Source: Selenomonadaceae bacterium
GTDB lineage: Bacteria; Bacillota; Negativicutes; Selenomonadales; Selenomonadaceae
Assembly (NCBI GenBank): GCA_016280345.1
Contig: JAEEGN010000114.1
Location: 1 to 5,296, forward strand
DNA length: 5,296 nt
Direction of reading: 5' to 3'
The notes under the pieces were generated by a model, which saw nothing but the letters and a program-made list of their open reading frames with translations, had not been told where the DNA came from and made no database searches. Shown here in pieces: positions 1-5,090 of the stretch (positions are counted from its first letter, which is position 1; every line of letters begins with the position of its first letter). The translations under genes and the position numbers were made by a program.

Positions 1-855
1 CTCAAGGTGGCGCGGCTCGGCGAGATGGGCGCCTGGCTTGACGCCGGCACCGGCAACACCAACGACGACATCCTGCTGCACCATAAGCAGCAGACGGCGC
101 CGGTGGCTGTCGGCGACGAGATCGAGGTCTTCCTTTACCTCGATCCCAGGCGGCGCCTGACCGCCAGTATGCGGGTGCCGAAGATGCGCGAGGGGCAGAT
201 CGCCCGCCTCAAGGTCATCAACGTCAGTCGCGACGGCGCTTTCCTCGACGTCGGCGCCGAGCGGGGCATCCTGCTCCCCTATGCCGGGATGCGGGGCCGC
301 CCCCAGATCGGCGAGGTCGTCTGGGCGAAGCTCTATACCGATAAATCCGGCCGCCTGGCGGTGACGATGGAGGTTGAGGACGAGATGCGCCGCGCTTCCC
401 GTCCGGCCGAGGGCGTCGCGGTGGGGAGCTTCGTCACCGGCGAGATATACAATTACACGGACAGCGGCGCTTTCCTGTTTTCCCGGGAGCGGTACATCGT
501 TTTCCTGGCCAACGCCGAACTGCCCACGCGGCCCCGGGTGGGGGCCACCGTCACGGCCCGCGTCACCTACGTCCGGCCCGACGGCCGCCTCAACGCTTCC
601 CTGCGTCCGGTCAAGGAAAAGGCCCTGACCGCCGACGGCGAGACCATCCTGGACTTCCCGCGGCAGCGGCGCGGGCGGATGCCGTACAGCGACGACACCT
701 CGCCCGCCGTCATCCGGGACAAGTTCCACATCAGCAAAGCGGCCTTCAAGCGGGCCCTGGGCCATCTGCTGAAGGAGGGGCTCATCGAGGAGCGCGACGG
801 CTGGACCTGGCTCAAGGAGGAAACGGGGGGCGGGGAACGTCGCCTTTCGGATTAA
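1..855 (+). CDS. cvfB: CvfB/YitL-type S1-domain RNA-binding protein, 5' end cut by the window
   Basis: The frame is open from base 1 and ends at TAA 853-855, giving 284 visible residues. The first visible residues (LKVARLGEMGAWLDAG) already lie inside the first beta strands of an S1 fold. The real start is therefore a few codons upstream, and the GTG at position 7 is unlikely to be the start. Three S1-like OB folds follow: about residues 1-57, 63-125 (with GAFLDVGAERGILLP) and 140-203 (with SGAFLF). A C-terminal winged-helix segment at about 212-272 contains the helices SKAAFKRALGHLLKEGLI and ends in DGWTWL. This order, three S1 domains plus a winged helix in a protein just under 300 residues, is that of the cytoplasmic CvfB/YitL family. 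Its members bind RNA, and in Staphylococcus aureus CvfB affects virulence gene expression. The target here is unknown. Family assignment is firm; the regulatory role is inferred from the family. Confidence 0.9.
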   Translation, partial: LKVARLGEMGAWLDAGTGNTNDDILLHHKQQTAPVAVGDEIEVFLYLDPRRRLTASMRVPKMREGQIARLKVINVSRDGAFLDVGAERGILLPYAGMRGRPQIGEVVWAKLYTDKSGRLAVTMEVEDEMRRASRPAEGVAVGSFVTGEIYNYTDSGAFLFSRERYIVFLANAELPTRPRVGATVTARVTYVRPDGRLNASLRPVKEKALTADGETILDFPRQRRGRMPYSDDTSPAVIRDKFHISKAAFKRALGHLLKEGLIEERDGWTWLKEETGGGERRLSD

Positions 856-870
856 ATAATAAAAAAATTT

Positions 871-899
871 GCGGATAAAAGAAGGAAAACCGCTTTTTA
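871..899 (+). terminator. weak possible terminator after the cvfB-like gene
   Basis: GCGG (871-874) can pair with CCGC (890-893), which is followed directly by TTTTTAT. An A-run at 861-867 could extend the pairing to the T-run with bulges. The stem is short and the loop long (15 nt), so this would be an inefficient terminator at best. Its position just after the stop codon is the main support. Confidence 0.3.
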
Positions 900-906
900 T
901 CACGAA

Positions 907-912
907 TATAAT
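907..912 (+). promoter_or_regulatory. candidate -10 box for cheV
   Basis: A perfect TATAAT lies 65 bp before the proposed cheV start, within an AT-rich stretch (856-945) that contrasts with the GC-rich surroundings. No good -35 hexamer is found 16-18 bp upstream; that position reads GGAAAA. A sigma-28 flagellar promoter pattern was looked for and not seen. Transcription would begin near 919. Confidence 0.4.
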
Positions 913-976
913 AATAACGATGTAAATGCGTATTTTTCCTGCGAGCATGAGATTGATTCAGTTGGGGGCGAAAACC

Positions 977-1927
977 ATGGCAGAGACAAGTGGGGACAAG
1001 AAAGGAATTCTGCTGGAGACCGGTACGAATGAATTTGAAATCGTCGAGTTCAATATCGGCGATGTCAATTATGGCATCAACGTGGCGAAGGTACGCGAGG
1101 TCATCACCAGTGCGGACTTCCCCGTAACCGCCATGCCGCAGGCCCATCCGTACATCGACGGCCTGTTCACGCTCCGCGGGCGGTCGATGCCGCTCGTCAA
1201 TCTGCCCCGCTGCTTGAACGTGCAGGGCTCGGGCCGGCCGAAGAACATCATCGTCACGGAAATCAACAACTACAATATCGGCTTCCTGGTGGACAACGTC
1301 TCGCGCATTCACCGCATTTCCTGGAAGGAAATGGAGCCGTCGCCGGAGGTGGGCGACCAGTCCCGTGTCGTCGGCATCATCAAGATGGAGGACAAGATCG
1401 TCCTGCTGCTGGACTTCGAGACGGTCATCGCCGAGATCAACCCGGAGATCAACGCCAAGCTCACCACCTTCGAGGAGGCGGAGGAAGACCTCAAGGCCAA
1501 GCGCAGCAAGGAGCATATCGTGGTGGCGGAGGATTCGCCGATGCTGCGTGAGCTGGTCGTCACGACGCTGCACGAATCCGGTTACAACTTCGTCAAGGCG
1601 AACCCGAACGGCAAAGAGGCCTGGGATTATCTCCAGACCCTCACGAAGAAGGACAGGCCCATTCGCGAACTGGTCACCCTTGTCATCACCGATATCGAGA
1701 TGCCGCAGATGGACGGCCACCGTCTGCTGAAGCTCATCCGCGAGGACGAGAAGCTTCACGGCGTTCCGGTCATCCTGTTCTCCTCGCTCATCAACGAGGA
1801 AATGCGGATCAAGGGCGAAGAGCTTGGCGCCAGCGGCCAGATTTCGAAGCCGGAAATCAACCAGCTCATCCAGATGCTCGACGAGCTCATCTTCGGGAGG
1901 AAGATCAGGAGAGACGACGAAGATTGA
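977..1927 (+). CDS. cheV: chemotaxis coupling protein CheV (CheW-CheY fusion)
   Basis: The product has 316 residues, close to Bacillus CheV (about 300). Residues about 18-155 form a CheW-like domain, which couples chemoreceptors to the kinase CheA at the cell pole (FEIVEFNIG near the start, GLFTLRGRSMPLVNL in the middle). Residues about 179-305 form a receiver domain. It has the acidic pair E185-D186, the phosphoacceptor D239 in VITDIEMPQMDG, S269 at the switch Thr/Ser position and K291 in QISKPE. All key receiver residues are present, so CheA-dependent phosphorylation is expected; in Bacillus it serves adaptation. The ATG at 977 is chosen because family similarity begins there and GGGGG at 964-968 lies 8 nt upstream. 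ATGs at 926 and 947 have no ribosome binding site and would add unrelated residues. The gene is monocistronic here, with no other chemotaxis gene in view and a terminator right after it. It implies a motile host. Confidence 0.95.
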   Translation: MAETSGDKKGILLETGTNEFEIVEFNIGDVNYGINVAKVREVITSADFPVTAMPQAHPYIDGLFTLRGRSMPLVNLPRCLNVQGSGRPKNIIVTEINNYNIGFLVDNVSRIHRISWKEMEPSPEVGDQSRVVGIIKMEDKIVLLLDFETVIAEINPEINAKLTTFEEAEEDLKAKRSKEHIVVAEDSPMLRELVVTTLHESGYNFVKANPNGKEAWDYLQTLTKKDRPIRELVTLVITDIEMPQMDGHRLLKLIREDEKLHGVPVILFSSLINEEMRIKGEELGASGQISKPEINQLIQMLDELIFGRKIRRDDED

Positions 1928-1942
1928 ATCCAGCGATAAGGG

Positions 1943-1973
1943 AATCCCCGGTCCGAATGGGCTGGGGATTTTT
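1943..1973 (+). terminator. intrinsic terminator of cheV
   Basis: AATCCCC (1943-1949) pairs with GGGGATT (1964-1970). The helix continues inward through GGTCC/GGGCT, with two G-U pairs, to a GAAT tetraloop, giving about 12 pairs in all. It runs into a T-tract ending at 1973. It starts 15 nt after the cheV stop codon. Confidence 0.88.
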
Positions 1974-2061
1974 ATATGGACCATCGGCGGGGGGCAGCTT
2001 TCCCCGTGGGGCGCGCAGAGCTGTAATCCGTCGGTGGCCTGCCTGGGGCGGAGTGACGTAA

Positions 2062-2077
2062 GCCGGCAGCGGCCGGC
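2062..2077 (+). other. hairpin in the thpR 5' region
   Basis: GCCGGC (2062-2067), loop AGCG, GCCGGC (2072-2077) is a perfect 6-bp stem 17 nt before the thpR ribosome binding site. There is no T-run, so it is not a terminator. It may be part of a leader RNA or only a product of GC-rich sequence. The rest of the stretch 1974-2094 shows no convincing promoter. Confidence 0.3.
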
Positions 2078-2110
2078 ATTGGGGGAAGGACATCGGGAGG
2101 GAGAGAGACG

Positions 2111-2620
2111 ATGCGGCTTTTCATTGCGATATTACTGGATGAGGCATTGCTGGACGCGCTGACGGAGTTTCAGGCGGCTTTGCGGGAAAGCGGGCTGCGG
2201 GGGCGGTTCGCGCCGCGGGAGAACCTGCACCTGACGCTGGCGTTCATCGGCGAGTACGGTTCGCCCGACGCGGTGGCGGACGCCATGACGGCGATTCCGT
2301 TCCGGCCGTTTCCCCTGCGGCTGGAGGGCGTGGGGAATTTCGGGGATCTCTATTGGGCCGGGCTGGCGGAGAGCCCGGCATTGGCCGCCTGCGCCCGGAG
2401 GCTTCGCCGGAGCCTGGCGGAGCGGGAAATCCCCTATGACCGCAAGCGCTTCTCGCCGCACATCACGCTGGTCCGGAAAGCGGAATTCCACGGCGAGACG
2501 GCCCTGCCGGATATCGCGCCGCCGACAGGGGAGATGATTGTCCGGGCCATTTCGCTGATGCGCTCGGAACGCGGCAAGCGCGGCATGATCTACACGGAAC
2601 TGGCGAGGACCGGGGAATGA
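2111..2620 (+). CDS. thpR: RNA 2',3'-cyclic phosphodiesterase (ThpR/LigT family)
   Basis: This is a 169-residue protein of the 2H phosphoesterase superfamily. Both catalytic HxT motifs are present and properly spaced: H40-L-T42 in ENLHLTLAFIGE and H117-I-T119 in FSPHITLVRK. The N-terminus MRLFIAI and the conserved FAPRENLHLTL block are typical of ThpR. Family members hydrolyse RNA 2',3'-cyclic phosphate ends to 2'-phosphomonoesters and were first described as 2'-5' RNA ligases (LigT); the enzyme is cytosolic. The start ATG at 2111 is preceded by GGGAGG at 2095-2100 (10-nt gap). The stop overlaps the start of the next gene as ATGA, so the two are likely translationally coupled. Family assignment is firm; the physiological RNA substrate is unknown, as it is for most bacterial members. 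Confidence 0.93.
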   Translation: MRLFIAILLDEALLDALTEFQAALRESGLRGRFAPRENLHLTLAFIGEYGSPDAVADAMTAIPFRPFPLRLEGVGNFGDLYWAGLAESPALAACARRLRRSLAEREIPYDRKRFSPHITLVRKAEFHGETALPDIAPPTGEMIVRAISLMRSERGKRGMIYTELARTGE

Positions 2621-3126
2621 CGGGGCCGGACGGAGGCGGGGCAAGCCGTGGGGCGGAGAGGAAGGGCCTCCGCCTCTATAACGTCCTGTTCCCGATGTGG
2701 CTGTTCTATCTTTTCCCGACGGGGGTGTGGCTCCTCCTGCTGCCGGCGAATTTCGCCATCGACACGCTGGTCCTGCGCTGGGGCGCGAAGCGGCTGTGCC
2801 TCCCGGACGCCGCCGGATTGTGGCGGCGCAGTATCCTTCGCGTCTGGGGCCTCGGCTTCCTGAGCGACCTCCTGGGGGCGGGGCTCATTCTGGGATTGCA
2901 GCTCCTGATTGACGCCGTGGGACTGACGTGGGACACCTTCTTCTTCCCCGGCGTCACGCTGCTCTCGCTGCCCGGCGTCGTCCTGGCCGGTTTCTGCATC
3001 TACACCTTCAACGCGCGATATTCCTTCACCGGCTGCGGGTTGACGCAGGCGCAGATCCGGCAGATGAGCCGCCTGCTGGCGCTCTTCACGGCCCCCTACG
3101 CGATGCTGATTCCGCTTTACGGCTGA
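2617..3126 (+). CDS. small integral membrane protein of unknown function
   Basis: This is a 169-residue hydrophobic protein with about four predicted membrane segments, near residues 22-45, 75-98, 108-131 and 152-168. A hydrophilic Gly/Arg-rich N-tail of about 20 residues precedes the first. The first segment carries aromatic and proline residues (FPMWLFYLFPTGVW) and leads into LPANFAIDTLVL. I see no catalytic motif, signal peptide or known domain. I have an impression that similar unnamed proteins occur in other Bacillota, but I cannot confirm it here. The start ATG at 2617 overlaps the thpR stop by 4 bp and has AGGA at 2606-2609, 7 nt upstream. Expression therefore probably depends on thpR translation. 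A functional link to RNA processing is not shown by the sequence. No terminator follows the stop; the lysC promoter begins about 20 bp later. Confidence 0.82.
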   Translation: MTGPDGGGASRGAERKGLRLYNVLFPMWLFYLFPTGVWLLLLPANFAIDTLVLRWGAKRLCLPDAAGLWRRSILRVWGLGFLSDLLGAGLILGLQLLIDAVGLTWDTFFFPGVTLLSLPGVVLAGFCIYTFNARYSFTGCGLTQAQIRQMSRLLALFTAPYAMLIPLYG

Positions 3127-3146
3127 CCGACGCGGCGGAAAAAATA

Positions 3147-3176
3147 TTTACAAACGGGAAATATCTGTTGTATAAT
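3147..3176 (+). promoter_or_regulatory. sigma-A type promoter of lysC
   Basis: A -35 box TTTACA (3147-3152; TTGACA with one mismatch) and a perfect -10 box TATAAT (3171-3176) are separated by 18 bp in an AT-rich spacer. This is the strongest promoter in the window. The predicted transcription start is near 3183, leaving a leader of about 95 nt before the lysC start. Confidence 0.8.
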
Positions 3177-3182
3177 ATTGCC

Positions 3183-3278
3183 CGGTGAGCCGAAAGGCTC
3201 AACAGGCACGTTTGTCTTTGGAAACAGGAAGTCTTTGCGGGCAGGGGCCCGCGGGTGATAGGTTTTAGGGGGAGAGAA
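3183..3278 (+). promoter_or_regulatory. structured lysC leader RNA
   Basis: Two perfect hairpins stand in this leader. The first is TGAGCC-GAAA-GGCTCA (3186-3201), which has a GNRA tetraloop. The second is GCGGGC-AGGG-GCCCGC (3237-3252). The ribosome binding site GGGGGAG follows at 3268-3274, 4 nt before the ATG. There is no T-run after either stem, so classic attenuation is not evident. The leader is far shorter than a lysine riboswitch and I could not match it to its consensus, nor to the other riboswitch classes I tried to recall. It may control translation, stabilise the message, or do nothing. Confidence 0.5.
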
Positions 3279-4508
3279 ATGGCACTGATTGTAAAGAAGT
3301 TCGGCGGCAGTTCTGTCGGCAGCATCGAGAAGATCCAGAACGTGGCCAAGCGCATCCTGGACGAGAAGAAGCCGGAGGATCAGATCGTCATGGTCGTATC
3401 CGCCATGGGCGACACGACGGACGACCTCATCACGCTGGCCAGGGGAATCGACAGCGATCCGTACCGCTTTGACCGGGAGATGGATATGCTGCTGGCGACG
3501 GGGGAGCAGGTTTCCATCGCGCTCCTGACCATGGCGTTCCGGGCGAAGGGGCAGAAGGCAATCTCTTTGACCGGGCCGCTGGCCGGCATGAAGACGAATT
3601 CCGTCCACACGAAGGGCAAGATTGTCGATATTCAGCCGCAGCGCGTGCTGGACGAGCTCAAGGCGGGCAATATCGTGGTGGTCGCCGGTTTCCAGGGAGC
3701 GGACGCGCTGGGCGATCCGGTCACGCTGGGCCGCGGCGGTTCCGATACCTCGGCGGTGGCTTTGGCCGGCGCGCTGAAGGCGGACAGCTGCGAGATTTTC
3801 ACCGACGTGGACGGCGTCTATTCCGCCGATCCCCGGATTGAGCCGGACGCGCGCCGCATGAAGGAGATCACCTACGACGAGATGCTGGAGATGGCCCGGC
3901 TGGGCGCCGGCGTAATGCAGCCGCGTTCCGTCGAGATGGGGAAACATTTCAGTATCCCCATTCACGTCCGCTCTACGTTTACCAATAAACCGGGAACTAT
4001 GATTCGGGAGGATTATACAATGGAGGAAAAAGATTTCATCATCCGCGGCGTTGCCCACGACGCCAAGGTCGCCAAGTTCGCCGTCCTGGGCATTCCCAAT
4101 ACGCCGGGCATCGCCCACTCGATTTTCTCGGCGCTGGCCGAGGCGCATGTGGACGTCGATATGATCGTGCAGAGCATTCGCAACATCGAGAAGAACATCA
4201 CCGATATGGTCTTCACCATCGCCAGTGACGACCTGCCGCGGGCGCGGGGCATCGTTGACCGGGTGGCCGACGACCTGAAGGCCGTGGCCGTCCTGGTGGA
4301 GGAAGACGTGGCGAAGGTCTCCATCGTCGGCGCCGGGATGCTCGGGAATCCCGGGATTGCCGCCCGGATGTTTGGCGCGCTGGGCGCCGCCGGGGTGAAC
4401 ATCGACGTCATCAGTACCTCGGAAATCAGCATTTCCTGCCTGATCAAGGCGACGAATATGCAGAAGGCCGTGAACGCCATCCACGCCGAGTTTTTCCCGA
4501 AGAAGTGA
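3279..4508 (+). CDS. lysC: aspartate kinase (aspartokinase II type, alpha subunit)
   Basis: The 409-residue enzyme phosphorylates L-aspartate with ATP to 4-phospho-L-aspartate, the first committed step to lysine/diaminopimelate, threonine and methionine. The kinase domain (about 1-230) shows K7-F-G-G-S-S, TGEQVS with E76, GRGGSDTSA (151-159) and FTDVDGVYSADPR (174-186). Two ACT domains follow (about 265-335 and 345-405), the second with STSEISISCLI, where feedback amino acids bind. Length and layout match Bacillus LysC (408 residues), which lysine inhibits. The inhibitor here cannot be read from sequence. The ATG at 3279 is chosen because GGGGGAG lies just upstream and similarity begins at MALIVKKFGG. 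A GTG at 3255 would add 8 unrelated residues and has no binding site. It has its own promoter and terminator. Confidence 0.97.
   Translation: MALIVKKFGGSSVGSIEKIQNVAKRILDEKKPEDQIVMVVSAMGDTTDDLITLARGIDSDPYRFDREMDMLLATGEQVSIALLTMAFRAKGQKAISLTGPLAGMKTNSVHTKGKIVDIQPQRVLDELKAGNIVVVAGFQGADALGDPVTLGRGGSDTSAVALAGALKADSCEIFTDVDGVYSADPRIEPDARRMKEITYDEMLEMARLGAGVMQPRSVEMGKHFSIPIHVRSTFTNKPGTMIREDYTMEEKDFIIRGVAHDAKVAKFAVLGIPNTPGIAHSIFSALAEAHVDVDMIVQSIRNIEKNITDMVFTIASDDLPRARGIVDRVADDLKAVAVLVEEDVAKVSIVGAGMLGNPGIAARMFGALGAAGVNIDVISTSEISISCLIKATNMQKAVNAIHAEFFPKK
4020..4508 (+). CDS. lysC: likely internal-start product of lysC: aspartokinase beta (regulatory) subunit
   Basis: Codon 248 of lysC is an ATG (4020-4022) with a strong ribosome binding site, GGGAGG at 4006-4011, 8 nt upstream. 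Translation from it gives 162 residues (MEEKDFIIRGVAHD...) that contain just the two ACT domains. Bacillus subtilis aspartokinase II and Corynebacterium aspartokinase are built from an alpha chain and a beta chain made from the same gene by an in-frame internal start. The position and length here match that arrangement closely. Whether it is used in this organism is inferred from the binding site, codon bias around it and the family precedent. Confidence 0.72.
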   Translation: MEEKDFIIRGVAHDAKVAKFAVLGIPNTPGIAHSIFSALAEAHVDVDMIVQSIRNIEKNITDMVFTIASDDLPRARGIVDRVADDLKAVAVLVEEDVAKVSIVGAGMLGNPGIAARMFGALGAAGVNIDVISTSEISISCLIKATNMQKAVNAIHAEFFPKK

Positions 4509-4528
4509 ACAGAAGTAATTCCGCAACG

Positions 4529-4559
4529 AAAAAGGCGGCCCGTCAGGGGCCGCCTTTTT
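4529..4559 (+). terminator. intrinsic terminator after lysC, probably bidirectional
   Basis: AAAAAGGCGGCC (4529-4540) pairs perfectly with GGCCGCCTTTTT (4548-4559) around a 7-nt centre. On the + strand the stem ends in five Ts after lysC. Read from the - strand it also ends in five Ts, so it can serve the convergent gene at 4597-4881. Confidence 0.93.
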
Positions 4560-4596
4560 GCGTGGGATATGGGAAGGGAGGGGGGAATAAGCGGTA

Positions 4597-4881
4597 TCAC
4601 GAGGGCGCGTTGGGTTCGGGGGACAGGCCGCCGCTTTCCGCGGCCCGGTACCGGTGGTGGCGGTGATGATGGCGGTGATGATGATGGCGGTGCCGGCGGC
4701 GGCCCAGCAGCGAATCGCGGAACCGGGTCCAGCCGCTGGCCTCGCTGACCGTCACTTCGCTGCCTGGTGGCGTCAGGGCCGGGGACGTTTCGGGGGACGC
4801 CGCGGCGGGGACGGCCGCCCCCAGAATGAGGACGCCGCCGAACAGCGCCGGGAGCAGGATTTTTTTCGTCCAGTCTTTCAT
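4597..4881 (-). CDS. small exported protein with His/Arg-rich tail, unknown function
   Basis: This is a 94-residue protein on the - strand. Residues 1-28 form a signal peptide: positive KDWTKK, hydrophobic ILLPALFGGVLILGAAV, then a probable cleavage site in PAAAS near residues 27-29. There is no lipobox cysteine. The short mature part has a Pro/Ser/Thr-rich stretch (about 30-50), then SGWTRFRDSLLG, then a run of 19 residues (61-79) with 10 His, 8 Arg and one Tyr. A Ser/Pro-rich end follows. His clusters of this kind often bind Ni, Zn or Cu, but the many arginines could instead bind anionic polymers; both are inference. The start has AGGAGG on the - strand (4890-4895) at an ideal 8-nt gap, which strongly supports translation. 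A + strand frame over the same region lacks such support. The bidirectional terminator lies downstream. No named family is recognised. Confidence 0.8.
   Translation of the reverse strand: MKDWTKKILLPALFGGVLILGAAVPAAASPETSPALTPPGSEVTVSEASGWTRFRDSLLGRRRHRHHHHRHHHRHHRYRAAESGGLSPEPNAPS
4645..4701 (-). repeat. imperfect CAC/CAT-CGC codon repeat encoding the His/Arg tract
   Basis: On the + strand the tract reads as repeated GGTGATGATGGC-like units: CGGTGATGATGG at 4661-4672 and CGGTGATGATGATGG at 4673-4687, flanked by related GGTGGTGGCGG sequence. The two units differ by one GAT triplet. This is the pattern expected from slippage that keeps the frame. Confidence 0.7.
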
Positions 4882-4910
4882 GGCAATCGCCTCCTGTTTC
4901 TTTTACGGAA

Positions 4911-4919
4911 AGGATACCA
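4911..4919 (-). promoter_or_regulatory. candidate extended -10 promoter of the His-rich gene
   Basis: On the - strand TGG-TATCCT (4919 down to 4911) forms an extended -10 element. Transcription would start near 4904, about 9 nt before the AGGAGG ribosome binding site. No recognisable -35 box lies at the right distance (AATTCC or CAATTC), which would suit an activator-dependent promoter. The match is modest. Confidence 0.4.
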
Positions 4920-4947
4920 TCCCATTCTTGGAGGGAATTGAGGCGGC

Positions 4948-4974
4948 GATTAGGCGGGGATTAGACTTCGATTA
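4948..4974. promoter_or_regulatory. three GATTA direct repeats at exact 11-bp spacing
   Basis: GATTA occurs at 4948-4952, 4959-4963 and 4970-4974, each 11 bp from the next (the first two followed by G, the third by A). One helical turn apart, the copies face the same side of the DNA. This is how response regulators of the OmpR/PhoB family often bind tandem half sites. The array lies about 44-70 bp upstream of the predicted transcription start of the - strand His-rich gene, a usual place for an activator. It is more than 100 bp upstream of the + strand promoter. No regulator gene is in view. Confidence 0.45.
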
Positions 4975-4987
4975 AAAAGATTTCGCG

Positions 4988-5002
4988 CGCCGGCCGCCGG
5001 CG
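4988..5002. repeat. GC-rich palindrome in the divergent intergenic region
   Basis: CGCCGGC-C-GCCGGCG is a perfect 7-bp inverted repeat around one central base, flanked by AT-rich DNA on both sides. As RNA it could fold as a 5-bp stem with a 5-nt loop. No adjacent T-run on the + strand supports a terminator. It may be an operator, or chance in a GC-rich genome. Confidence 0.4.
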
Positions 5003-5047
5003 GTGAAAAGGGAAAAAGAGAGATTTGGGGGCGAAACCGGGCAGGGA

Positions 5048-5076
5048 TTTTCCCCTGAACCGCGAATACTTATAAG
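5048..5076 (+). promoter_or_regulatory. candidate promoter for the last gene
   Basis: TATAAG (5071-5076) is one base from the -10 consensus, with TTTTCC (5048-5053) as a poor -35 box at a 17-bp spacing. The predicted start is near 5083. This would leave almost no leader before the ATG at 5091 and so favours the TTG at 5115 as the translation start. Confidence 0.35.
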
Positions 5077-5090
5077 AAAGAAAATTCATC

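Noticed and set aside
926..976. Longer cheV starting at ATG 926 (17 extra residues)
   Set aside because: No ribosome binding site, not similar to CheV N-termini, and it would begin only a few bases after the predicted transcription start. ATG 977 fits better.
812..1984. Long open frame of 390 codons on the - strand opposite cheV
   Set aside because: It is antisense to an unmistakable CheV. The predicted protein is low-complexity, rich in Asp, Leu, Arg and His as mirror reading of GC-rich codons, and has no recognisable domain. A shadow of codon bias.
1999..2027. Possible thpR promoter TTTCCC - 17 bp - TGTAAT
   Set aside because: The -35 matches only three of six consensus bases and the -10 is imperfect, in a GC-rich stretch. 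Not strong enough to annotate, although thpR must have a promoter somewhere after the cheV terminator.
3183..3278. Lysine, c-di-GMP or other known riboswitch before lysC
   Set aside because: The GAAA-capped stem first suggested a known class, but the length and the bases around it do not fit the consensus features I know. Left as an unclassified structured leader.
3117..4526. Long open frame of 469 codons on the - strand opposite lysC
   Set aside because: It covers all of lysC in the antisense frame that GC3-rich genes commonly leave open. The His/Asp/Arg/Gly-rich composition is typical of such shadows, and it would run through the lysC promoter and leader.
4654..4941. + strand open frame of 95 codons overlapping the His-rich gene
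   Set aside because: It begins in the repeat, lacks a ribosome binding site and gives a Met/Ala/Gly-Arg rich sequence. The - strand gene has a perfect AGGAGG and a signal peptide.
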